From Blasia pusilla (lineage: Eukaryota > Marchantiophyta > Marchantiopsida > Blasiales), in assembly GCA_050084515.1 (NCBI GenBank), contig CM114275.1:8184001-8248000 (forward strand): 64,000 nt of DNA, written 5' to 3'. The position numbers and the translations under genes were made by a program. Of this stretch, positions 12,573-23,099 are shown piece after piece; position 1 is the stretch's first letter, and the number at the start of each line of letters is the position of its first letter. The notes under the pieces were generated by a model. That model made no database searches and was not told the DNA's origin. It worked only from the letters and a program-made list of their open reading frames with translations.

Positions 12573-14170
12573 TTTCTTTAAAAAAGGACTCCTTAAAAAA
12601 ACATGGGTGGAATTTTTGTAAGTAAACAAGATATGAAGTTCGAGAATCTACCAAGTTATAATTTAATAGTCAATATTCATAATATCTATATTATTGTTGA
12701 AGAGTGTCGTTTTAATTTTCAAACATCTCTTCTTTTGACGCCTCTCAAGTTTAACATAATATTTTTTACACCTGAATGGAATCTAGATAGGACTTTGGTG
12801 GAGAAGCTATCTAATTGTTGATTTATATTCATATATGTAAGTTTTATTTTCTCAAATGAAATGATAATGCATCTCAATGTGCTTTATCCTAAAATAAAAC
12901 ATGTTTGTCAAATGAATACTAGTGATGTTATATAAATAAAACTTTCTAAGCCTTTATTTGCAAAGAGAATGTTCAATCAAACTTCTCCGCATGCTACCAT
13001 CATTAGTCCTTTGTATTCAACTTCTAAAGAGGATAAGGCAATGGTTTGTTCTTTCTTAAAATCCAAACTTACCACAACATTGCCAAATTTGAAGACATAC
13101 CTAGAAGTGAGTTTTTTGAGTTGTTCATGTTGATTTAGTGTGAGCGAGATTAAATGTGAGTGAGGAGGAATAAACTATGATACATTTGAAATAAAAAAGA
13201 GGCAGATGTATTGTTAGCTCGGAGAGGTAAAGAAGATGAAACTGAGCGAGTGAGAGGATTGTGGTGAAGTGTTGGGCCGGAAGCCATGGAAGGGAGTAGG
13301 AAGTATCAAGAAATTCCAAGATGGGGTCATAGGACTTAGAAGGCCATTTGTGAGGATTTGGAGAGATTCTTAAATAGAAGCAAGATGTGATATGTAGGGC
13401 GCAATTAGACCATTCATTATTTACAAGGGAGATGGAAATACAAACAATAATTTGTGATAAAATTGCTAGGGTTTGAGTCTACACACAAGGAGGGTAGAGA
13501 AAGAGAAGAACCGAAATGAAGGAAAAACATCCAATATACCAAAATTTGGTCCTTCCCTAGTTCATCTAAAATAAATATTCAATGACATTTATCTTGTGTG
13601 CTTGTAAGATTGAGGAAAATTATCTTGTTGTGATCCTCATAACAAAAATCGTGCTAATATGAAACATCAAATCTCTTAAGTCTCACAAACAAGGCATAAG
13701 ACACAAATAGAGAGATGCAAGCCTAATATGATGTCTCATATGATAAGGGTACCTTGAAGAGCATTTTAAGTGACAATAATTTGAAGTTCTATGAAGTCTT
13801 GTGAAGTTCAGAGTTAGATGACAGAGGTGCAAATGAAGTCCTTAAAGTGGGGTGAGAAGAAAATTGGATTGTAAGAGATTTACTATGTCTTATGCCATTC
13901 CCAAAAAAAAAAATTAAAAGGTTTTTTAGCTCTCATAGATAATCCGATAAAATGTGACCAATTAAAAGGAACTTGCACTTCAAATTGTGGGTGTACAAGC
14001 TATACACTCGATTACAAGCACAAAGGAGTTTGAATACATGAACGGGTTATTAGTCTCTAAAATATATATTCAAATTCTCTATATTTTGACAATGGACTCA
14101 AAATGGAATTTTTGATGATAAGAGTTCATGTGGTAAGACTAGAGTTGAAGGGTAGATGTTGTCCCCGAAC
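12573..14170. other. AT-rich intergenic stretch, nothing recognised
   Basis: Low-complexity AT-rich sequence with only short chance frames. No gene, RNA gene or TE domain could be supported. Confidence 0.35.
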
Positions 14171-14175
14171 ACCGT

Positions 14176-15000
14176 GAATCAATTATTGCCATATGGAAAG
14201 CAGGAACCTTTCTAGGTCCCCACTTTGCCATGTTCGGGCAAAAGCATGTTTCCCACACAAGAGCTCGAGCGAAAAGAACCCTTTGAATGATCATGCTCGG
14301 ATTTCTACCCGAAAATATACCACAATGGGCTCTTAACAAAATACCCACACCTTCACATGTTGGGCTACCTGGCAGTATTTGACAAACCCCATTGGAGCCA
14401 GTAGAAAAGGCCACACTAGTAGTAGTAGTGGGCATTGCTTCCAATAGGGGGTGTCAAAGATCCTCCTATCTAGAGGTTCTTGGGCACCCGGAATTGTCCC
14501 AACTCCAAAACGGGAAGCTAAGAAGCTGCCCGTTTTGGTACTCCCGAGAGTCTCCAAATTCCCTCCTCTTCCTTTTTCCCACTAGTTTTTGGTCATGAAT
14601 AGGTGGATGTGCAGGTATGTATTTCCCGAATGTATTTCCGGGTTCTTCAATGCGTCTCAAGGTAAAATTTTCGTCCCCTCTTCTTCGGGAAGCAAATCAA
14701 GGCTAGCCCCAGGTCTTACGCCTTCACATGGGCGATTCTATCACCTGAGCTTTGACACCCCATATTGTTCCCATATGGAAAGGAGGTACCTTCCTAGGTC
14801 AAGGCAAAAGCATGTTTCCCGAACGAAGAATCCTTTGAACGACCATGCTCGGATTTATGCCACAATGGGCTCTTAACAAAACACCCACACCTTCACCCGT
14901 TGGGCTACCCGGCAGTATTTGACACGCCCCATTGGAGCCAGTAGGAAAGGCCACACTAGTAGTAGTAGTAGTAGTGTGGGTGGCTTCCAATATATTTTCC
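14176..15000 (+). repeat. direct duplication (about 250 bp, two copies) upstream of ARP7
   Basis: Copy 1 (about 14176-14455) and copy 2 (about 14765-15000) share long blocks, including CAAAAGCATGTTTCCC, CACAATGGGCTCTTAAC and CCCATTGGAGCCAGTAG, in the same order. Both end in a short (TAG)n run, three units in copy 1 and five in copy 2. Copy 2 has lost internal segments. The pair ends about 300 bp before the ARP7 start, so it probably sits in the distal promoter. Confidence 0.8.
14507..14538. repeat. inverted repeat between the two duplicated blocks
   Basis: CCAAAACGGG and CCCGTTTTGG form a 10-bp perfect stem around a loop of about 13 bases. It lies in the spacer between the two copies of the upstream duplication. 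Function is unknown. Confidence 0.6.
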
Positions 15001-15052
15001 ATATTTAATCCGGAAAGCGTGACGTGTCCAGCCCCAAATCCCTGCCTCAACA

Positions 15053-15146
15053 CGTGGAGCCCGTCAAATACAAACCCCCGGGCACCGTCGAAATTTAAAC
15101 GTGGAGCCCGTCAGTAGAAACCCCCGGGCGCCGTCTAAATTTAAAC
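15053..15146 (+). promoter_or_regulatory. 47-bp tandem duplication with G-box core in the ARP7 promoter
   Basis: Two adjacent units (15053-15100 and 15101-15146) begin GTGGAGCCCGTCA and end AAATTTAAAC. A G-box core CACGTG spans 15051-15056 at the start of unit 1; in unit 2 the core is AACGTG. The array ends about 150 bp before the ARP7 ATG, where it could double regulatory sites. It is followed by a (GAAA)n run at 15165-15181. Confidence 0.65.
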
Positions 15147-15297
15147 GGTGGGCTTTTGCGGGAAGAAAGAAAGAAAGAAAGCGCACAAACAGCGTTTTGT
15201 TGCTAACTAGAACCCGGAAACGCTCTCTCTTCGAAAACAGACGAAACGAAATTGGAGGGCGAGTGATTCTGCTTGAGCGATTCGAAAGCTCGCGACG

Positions 15298-18083
15298 ATG
15301 GAGCCGGTGGTAGTGGACCCGGGTTCCTTGCTTCTGAAAGCGGGTTTCGCTCAACCGGATGGCGATCCGTCTCTCGTGAGTTGGTGGGATTGGAGGCGTG
15401 AGTGAGTTTCAGTGCCGTACTGATTCGAGCGGAGCGTGTGATTGAGGTTTTGAAATTTGGTTTTTTCGGTTTTGATGTTTGGTTCTAGGTGCTGAGAACG
15501 GCGATGACCACCGCCGTGCCGGACGAATTGGGAGCGAAGAGCAATTTGGACGTGAGTCAATTGGAGGTGATAGAGCCTATTCAAAGGGGGTTGGTGAAAG
15601 ATTGGGAAACCATGGAGGACCTATGGCGCTACGTGCTGTATACGGGGCTCGGTTGGGAAGCGGGAAGTGAAGGCCAGATTCTCGTTGCGGAGGCACTCTT
15701 GACTCCCAAGGTTGTTTCTACTTCCCCTATTTCCCTGCCGTTTTCGTCGCATTTTCGTGTTTTGCTTGCAATCTCTGGATTGTCTTTCTTTTCTGTCGCT
15801 CTCGTGGTGTGCGCATTTTTGGGTGGACGGAAATAGTCTGCTGTAGCGTTAACATAAACTTAAGGAATAGACTTCGACTGTAGCGGCGCAGTACCACACG
15901 TGCGGATGTCGCCGAGGGGACCTGGTAGATAGGGGTGATGGGGAATGGACGCAGGTTTTGTGTATGGATGTTTTCGGGGTCCCCCTCACAGCTGTGTCTA
16001 ATGTGGATTTGGTGGGGTACAGGTAGCTAGAGAGAGAATGGTACAGATTATGTTCGAGAACTTCAATGTGACGGGTCTTTATGCAGTCGAGCAGGCGGTG
16101 CTGTCTTTGTACGCTATGGGGCGCATAACTGGTGTAGCAGTCGACATTGGCCATGGGAAAATCGGTTAGCATTTGCCCTCTTTGTCTTCACTAGCTGATC
16201 GAAATTTCAACTTTGCTATGTTGTCAGACTGCTATTCTATCGAATAGGGCTGCTTCTTCCAGCTGTACAGCCTGCTCTTAGGTGGTGGCTTCCCATGGTA
16301 GCTTGAAAAAGCATTTGACTGTACCTGGCCAACCAAGGTTTATAGAGGGGATGCTATCAAGAGATTTTAGTTAGGTGATCCTGGCAAATGATTTAAGTCT
16401 TAAAATTATCTGTAGGACAGGCACGGACGAATGACTTAAAGACTTTGGGTGCTGAATGTTCTACCTGAAGCAGTAAAGTTTTTCGCTATGCAGGTCAACT
16501 GATATGATGCTGATGAAAGGTCTGCAACGCCCTCGATCTTGTGTTTGCATTCCACAGACATTGCTCCTGTATGGGAAGGAACAGTTCAACACAATGCAGT
16601 GAAGAGATTTGAGTTGGGTGGGCAAGAACTTACCCAACTTCTGGCAAGGGAGATTGCGAAAGTAAACCCTAAGCTCCAGCTTGATCCCTCGACAGTGGAG
16701 CTTTTGAAGGAAAAGCACGGTGCAGTTGCAGAGGACCACATTGCCTATGCAAACACGGCTGAAGATTGTGATACCGTGGAACACACATTGCCAGATGGCC
16801 AGGTCAGGGTTTGGACGAACTTTTGAATCATTGAATTAATAAAGTGCAATTCCCCTTTGTTCTTTTGCAGAAATTTGTGAAAGTACGATATCCCATCCTA
16901 TGTGAACTGTGAACGGATACTGTAGGATAAGTTACAGGACAACTCATAATAAGTCAGTACCGCAGTCATCACTGGTATTCTTACCGAGCCCAGAGGTACC
17001 CATGAAAATGCCTTTTAGAGCATCTCCATTCTAGTGAGAAACGTGATCTTTACCAATTTGACAGACATCAATGTTTTCTGCGCCTTCTGCTCTGTTTGTT
17101 CAGAGTTCTGCATTCAATTATTTGTTAGGATGATTAAACTAGGAAATATTCAAAATCTTCCATAACATTGTGTGTTGGGTTTGTAGGTGATTTCACTGGG
17201 CAGAGAAAGATATACTATTGGTGAAGCGTTCTTCCAACCATCAATCCTAGGTGTTGAAGAGTACGGCATCGCAGAGCAGATGCTCCGGAGTGTCTCTTCC
17301 TGTGTGCCTTCAGAAAATCAACGACAGCTAGTGGAGAATATTGTACTTTGTGGGGGTACATCCACAATGTCAGGTATGCGCCCAGTAAACCAGAATACTT
17401 TGAGTTTGTCTCTGAATAGAATAGTTGCTTGAAAGCTGGACATGAAAGCACTGAAGTAAAATCCACCATTCATCTACACCCTTTGGGTTGTCCTCAGCTT
17501 AAATCCGTTTCCTAGTTCATGCATGTCATAGTGCACAGGTTCACTAACAGAGTTCAGTGGCTGGTGGAAAGTCGCACCTGTAGAGCCTCTAAGCAGGAAA
17601 GCTATACCCCTTCTCACATAATCTTCTTATATCAGGCTTTGAAGCACGGTTTCAGAAAGAAGCTTTCTTGTTGGGTACTCCATCCATTCGCCCTTCCTTG
17701 ATAAAGGTAAGGGACCTATCACCATATTTTTCTTAGACCAGATAATGTTTTCCAATGAGCTGTGATGGCCAGAGATATGAAATTGAATTGTAGGATAGAA
17801 GCAGGAAGAATGCAGTGGTCATTGTATTCGGTGAAGTAGTGTCATGGGGTTCCGAATGTGATTCTTGCATGATCATTCTAGCAAGGAGTACTGGCTGATA
17901 AATATTGCACCCATTCTCTTGATTTTACAGCCTCCAGAGTACATGCCAGAAAATACTCTCAGATATTCAGCTTGGATGGGCGGTGCAATTCTGGCAAAGG
18001 TTGTTTTCCCTCAAAATCAACACATCACAAAGGCTGAATATGATGAAACAGGTCCTACTATTGTACACCGGAAGTGTTACTGA
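15298..18083 (+). CDS. ARP7: nuclear actin-related protein 7
   Basis: Plant ARP7 is a nuclear actin-related subunit of SWI/SNF-type chromatin remodelling complexes. Coding exons: 15298-15375, 15489-15710, 16023-16164, 16558-16802, 17187-17373, 17636-17706 and 17931-18083 (TGA). All joins keep phase and give 365 residues; Arabidopsis ARP7 has 363. The order matches the family: start [53 protein letters not shown], then [16 protein letters not shown] near the end and final HRKCY. Introns are GT-AG, with a weak donor at 15711 (GTTGTT). An intron of about 220 bp within the 3' UTR (donor near 18092, acceptor near 18313) is possible. Family is certain; the weak-donor join is slightly less so. Confidence 0.95.
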
Positions 18084-18440
18084 AGCTCCAGGTGAGATTT
18101 CGCTAAAGAAAACAATTCTGCACTTGTGAAATGGATGTGCCTGACACACCCTAATGAGAACAAAACAAAGAGTCATACCTTAAAGGGCGTCAGAAAGTTG
18201 TTCATACAAACTCATGTTGTGAAGACTTGTCTGCGATTGTTTTGATGCGATGGCTGCTGAAGCTTAGTCTCTATGATGTACTTAAGAAGTAAATAACATT
18301 GTTCTTCCGCAGATGTGACAGAAGGGCCAAGCATGCTCTTGAAGGGAACAAGTCCTCCTCAGCAACTCCAGATGATGACACAATAGAGAGCTAGAGAATA
18401 CTTCTACTGATTGGTCATTAGGTCGGGACAGCAGTCTAGA
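18084..18440 (+). other. probable ARP7 3' UTR with an intron
   Basis: After the stop codon, AG|GTGAGA near 18091 and CCGCAG near 18313 look like donor and acceptor. The sequence between them is intron-like. No reading frame continues, so this would be a spliced 3' UTR, which can mark a transcript for nonsense-mediated decay. Inference only. Confidence 0.3.
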
Positions 18441-21400
18441 ATATGGCCTAGAGTGAGAATGGATAGTAAGTCCAATAGCACTAGTGGCTACTTGTTGAAA
18501 GGATGTCCAGGCAGCAGTTCCAACACCTATTTTGGAAACACTTAGTCAATGGATTTGGATCATGGCTTTTGCTGTGGCGACTCAGATAGGTCCCCACTTC
18601 AGTTATTTATGAGTGGGTATGCGTGTGCATAGTGCTACAGATCGTGGGAAATACCATCCCCATCAGAGTTGTAAGTGCGACATACAGGTGGAATTATTTT
18701 CCTGGCGGAGAGTTATATATTCTCTCGCATGGTACTTGTATCAGTCCCATTAATAATGCAGGCAATGGATGATAGAAATCTCCAAGTTTCAGTGCTCATT
18801 GATGGCTGGAGTCGACCAGGTAAGTTAAGATAAGATAATGATGGTCCAATTCTGAGAATTGATATATGGAGGAACGCTTCACCAAAAGAATGTCTTTCTC
18901 TGCACAGTGAAATCTCCTACAAACCCAACGCACCATGTTACGGCAGATTTTCAATATTTTGAGTCCAATCATCCTATGTAATAATTGGATGCCGAAATCT
19001 CAACAAACACAGCAGAAAGCGCAGATAGCATCGATGTCTTCCAAATTGGTAAATATCACATCTACATAATTAAAAGGGGAAGAAACCCTCCTATGGTGTT
19101 GAATTAATGAGAAATTAAAAAATATTAAATATAAACCGCACGGGCACCGGCTACTATTCTAGTAAAAGCATTTCTCGGGGCCGTAAGAACACATTGGAAG
19201 AATCCGTCCGTTGATCAACAAAAACCCATAAACAGCGCGAGCACGCAAAACCCCCATATAAATACAGTAGCTCTCTATAGTTTGACCGTGCATGTTGGAA
19301 GAGAGCTTCGGCAAACAGGCAGCACGACTGGCCGCCTCCTCACTTATAAATGCCGAGAGAAAGTCCCCGAGCGAGCATTCTTCGGAATGCCAGGGCAGAA
19401 AGTGCCAGCCCGGAAGGGTAGATCTCTGCAGTGGCGTAGAAGCTCGGAGTTCATCTCCGAAGGGATATGCCACTCGGAGCAGCTCGCTACAGCACAGTGA
19501 TGCGCTCGCCGTGTCCATGAGGGCCGGTAACAGAACGGGGCTTAATCTTGACATGCACTCCTTTTTTTCGCTCGTCATTCAGGGGCTGCCTACTTTACTT
19601 GGCAGCGAGGGGGTTCCATTCGGGAACTTTCACGATGGGTTGTTGGGACGTATTTGGGTTTAAGTGTTGGCGAAGTTGTTTTCTGCCGGGATGGTAACTT
19701 GACACGCGTTTCCAACGAGGCTTGTGGAGCAAAGGTGTCTAGACAGAGACAGTATGCACAGAGAAACTGCCAGGTTCTGGATAATGTGCAGGTCCGTCTG
19801 TGTATTCCGAGTTTTCCGGTGCCTTCGCAAGCTGTACGTACTAAGACGATGGTTCGGAATTAAGAGTTATGGAGTCTATTCTGCCTCTTGCGGATGCCGC
19901 TATGACGACTGTCCTCGGTGAGCCCATAGGTGTGTCGAATCCCATTTTCGCAAATTTCCGATTCAACCATACACTCGAAGTTACCAGAGGAAATGCATCT
20001 ATCCTCACTTTCTTCTTGTGAACTTGGGTGAGCAAGAAAAATGCCACTTTCTCAATGTCTTTGTTACTACAGTGAGTGTCCTTTTCAGTCGTAAGGAAAC
20101 ATAGTGAGGTTGTGCACGAAGTAACCCTACAAAACGCCCCTGTGATTCAAGAAGTATTGCATATACGGATCTCCAACACTGAGAACCACCAGGCATACAC
20201 ATACACACTCCGAGAGATCATTCAAGCAATCGCGACCGCACAAAATCGAAATACTTCTGCCTTTCGTATGTCACAACGCTTGTGAAAGAGGATCGAGTAA
20301 GGGAAGACAAGCTCACTGACAGTTCAGCTCTTGCATCGAGTAAGGGAAGACATGCTGGGTAAGTCGTGCAATAGTGTTCGGAAGCTACACGTATGCAACC
20401 CGACGACATGGATTTCGAAGAGATTAAGAATAGCTTATCTATGACAAAAACAAGCCCATGCTGAGCATATTAATCCTCGGCTCATCCAGAGTGCATATGG
20501 GCCTCCTACAAATGATAACAGAGCTCTGACGTGTACGCTTGTCAACGTATGTTTCCAGTCTTAACCAGGCCTGCTGAGGGTATCCACACATTACACCTTA
20601 GACGTCTCTTATTCGAGAAATGTGAATACAAAGATAATCGAAACCGAGGGAAACACCCAACACTTCGTGACTGCATGAAACTGAATGTAAACAACTGTGT
20701 TGTTTCGTACGTCATAACCAGATCCCGTATCTGATAGGGATGAAAATATGAAGTGGACCCCTGCTCCCGGCAGTGAATGCAAACCGCTAGACGGGAAACG
20801 GTAGAGCTAGTGCTGCTGCCAAGTCAACCAAAACCATAGAGTATTCGCCTGCCCAATATGGGCAAACCTGGCAAGCTTTCCAGGGCACCCAAAATCGAAG
20901 TACGATACCAGAAAGACGAAGGATCTAGAGGAGATGCGCTAAAAGCAGCAAACAACGCAATGACTCTCATGTCCTTTTCAAAACTTCATACGTCTTCGAT
21001 TTCGGAGACTTCACAGAACTACAACAATGTCTACTGCTCGCTCAGCCCGTAATCTCACTGGATCGAATCCAGTGAGATTACGCCCGAAGAACCAGAGGAA
21101 AATCCAGTGAAAAGCGCCCGAAGAACCAGAGGCTCCAGACACACGGAAGAAACGGCAGGGCAGAGGCGGATCCGTGTGAACAAAGATCTTTGGACACAGA
21201 CGGAAGATTTGGTACTCTTCGATGTCAGATACTTGTCACCTCTGAGATGTGACTGGTTCATTGTCGTCTTAAGATAGGCAACATCCAACGAAAACTCAAC
21301 AAAAATCCATTTCAGATGCAAAGTCAAAGCTCCCATAATCGAGCTTCCTCATTAATACTGACAGATCTGAGAAACTGTCAATTACAAAGGACAGTGTCCG

Positions 21401-21600
21401 CCTCCATTGAAACAGGATCTCCATCAAGCTTTCAACGATGCGACTTCTTCAAACATAATTATGAAACAGTAGATCTTCACCTGAAGAAACATGCGACGAT
21501 GAGAGAAAAATACATGTGCAACCACTGTTATTACATTTTTCCACAAAAAGTTAATCAACTCTATGTCCGTGCGTACGTTTGGTCTCACGGGAAAGCATGA
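18441..21600. other. intergenic region between ARP7 and V-ATPase c
   Basis: Several open frames of 60-139 codons occur (for example near 19159-19663), but none shows a known domain, splice-supported extension or homology I recognise. A short direct repeat (ATCGAGTAAGGGAAGACA) occurs near 20293 and 20336. I cannot support a gene here. Confidence 0.35.
21049..21133. repeat. perfect hairpin followed by a 34-bp tandem duplication
   Basis: GTAATCTCACTGGAT and its exact reverse complement flank a 3-base loop at 21049-21081. Directly after it, a unit starting CGCCCGAAGAACCAGAGG occurs at 21082 and again at 21116. A 15-bp perfect stem with a 3-base loop is unlikely by chance. No gene context explains it. 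Confidence 0.8.
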
Positions 21601-21702
21601 GGTCTAGATTCCACACCTAACATGAATGTCCAAACTCTTTCCCATTTGGCCTACCCACGAGTTATCAATCAACACAACGCATGACAATGAAGCATGCTCT
21701 GC

Positions 21703-21722
21703 AGGCCACCCGTGGGTGGCCT
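21703..21722. repeat. 20-bp near-palindrome in the V-ATPase c 3' UTR
   Basis: AGGCCACCC and GGGTGGCCT flank two bases, forming a perfect 9-bp stem. It starts 26 bp past the stop of the minus-strand V-ATPase c gene, so it lies in its 3' UTR. It could form a stable mRNA hairpin. Confidence 0.7.
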
Positions 21723-21748
21723 CCTCGATCCAATGAAGCAAGGAATTT

Positions 21749-22252
21749 CTAATCTGCCCGGGATTGGCCCGCGCGAGACGACAGGATGATACCAACGATA
21801 AGTCCGTACAAAGCGAGCGCCTCAGCGAAAATAAGGATAAGAATCATTCCCACGAAGAGCTTAGGTTGTTGAGCGTTCGCCCTAACTCCTGCGTCTCCGA
21901 CGATCCCGATCGCCATACCAGCTGAAAGTCCTGCCAATCCGCAAGCCAATCCGGAGGACAAATGTGCATACCCATCGAACAAGTAGTAGGGTTTGGCCTT
22001 AGGGTTGATTCCTGTGCTGATGATGACAGCAATAATCAGTCCGTAAATACCCAACACTCCCGCCATAACCACTGGCACGATCGATTTCATCACAAGCTCC
22101 GGTCTCATGACACCCATGCTGGCAACTCCCACGCCACTCTTGGCGGTTCCATACGCCGCTCCCATGCACGAAAACACCAACGCTGCCGCAGCTCCGATGA
22201 AGCCGAAAAACGGAGCGGTCTCATCTCCGCTGAATGCTACTCCGCTTGACAT
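21749..22252 (-). CDS. VHA-c: V-type proton ATPase 16-kDa proteolipid subunit c
   Basis: Subunit c forms the rotating membrane ring of the V0 sector and carries protons into the vacuole and endomembrane compartments. The protein is 167 residues against about 165 in other plants. Four membrane helices are visible at about 15-36, 57-79, 95-118 and 133-156. The proton-carrying glutamate is E144 in FAEALALYG, and the glycine-rich helix packing motifs are intact. The C-terminus [10 protein letters not shown] is typical of the family. The ATG at 22252 matches family starts. The coding sequence is one uninterrupted exon, whereas the Arabidopsis genes as I recall contain introns. A CT-rich leader lies upstream (22260-22400 on the plus strand). 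Confidence 0.97.
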   Translation of the reverse strand: MSSGVAFSGDETAPFFGFIGAAAALVFSCMGAAYGTAKSGVGVASMGVMRPELVMKSIVPVVMAGVLGIYGLIIAVIISTGINPKAKPYYLFDGYAHLSSGLACGLAGLSAGMAIGIVGDAGVRANAQQPKLFVGMILILIFAEALALYGLIVGIILSSRAGQSRAD

Positions 22253-23000
22253 GTTTCCTGCCTCTACCTCTCCTCAAACGAACAGATCCGAGCTTCGAGT
22301 CAACCTCTGCTTTCTCCGAAAACCTCCTCTCCTCTCCTCTCACTCACTCACGCACGCACCACCACCACCGACCTGCCCTACTCTCGCCTCAACACCGCAA
22401 CCGCGTTCACCCACCAAAACCCAGCCCCGACGACCTCTACTCCGATCGGATCGAGCTCTCTCAACGCTCCCGCGAGCTGATCACGTTGCGAGCTGGCGAG
22501 TCGAATGACGAAGATCTGATCGGCCCAGCACGGCTCGGGGCAAATAGGGCCACAAGAACACAGCACTGCTCTGCGCTCAGGCGAACAGGAAGGAGCGTTT
22601 ACGGACGGACGGACGGACGGACGGATTGATTGGGGGGCCGTAGAGGGTCCCTAGGGAGCGCAGAGTCGCAGACAGACCACAGAGAGAGAGAGAGAGGGGA
22701 AGGAGCTCCGGGACACGATACCCTCCTACGACGCGTGTGAACAGCGGGGTGGCCCACTCCAGCGAACCGCATCACGCCGCGTGTGAGAATCGCAGGAGTC
22801 TGGGAGGCCGTGGGACGGTCTGGGCCGTGGGAATATAATATTCGATATTCCAGAGCTGCAGTTTTGACAGGATCGTTCTTTCTTCTCTGCCGCGGCGATG
22901 CGATGCCATCAATTAGTGTGCGTACACGATTGCGCGTCGTTGCCTCCCTCTTTCCTTCTGTCTGTCTGTCTTTCTTTCTATGAGTCTGTCTGTGTTTCCT
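22253..23000 (-). promoter_or_regulatory. V-ATPase c 5' flank with simple repeats
   Basis: The region upstream of the gene is GC-rich and holds simple repeats: (GGAC)n at about 22601-22624, (GA)n at about 22680-22697 and pyrimidine-rich sequence. It probably includes the 5' UTR and promoter. No TATA box could be assigned with confidence. Confidence 0.4.
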
Positions 23001-23099
23001 TACCTCCGACTCTACAGAAGAGCCTACTCCTCCTTCTCCTTTCACGGGTCTGCTCACCTCCACCCGGCCTGAGACGAAAGTAAACGGAGTTTCCATGGC

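Noticed and set aside
14589-14876. Open frame of 95 codons inside the duplicated ARP7 upstream region
   Set aside because: It crosses duplicated non-coding sequence, has no domain and no splice context.
19159-19578. Minus-strand frame of 139 codons between ARP7 and V-ATPase c
   Set aside because: No recognisable domain and compositional bias like its flanks. An overlapping plus-strand frame of similar length suggests chance.
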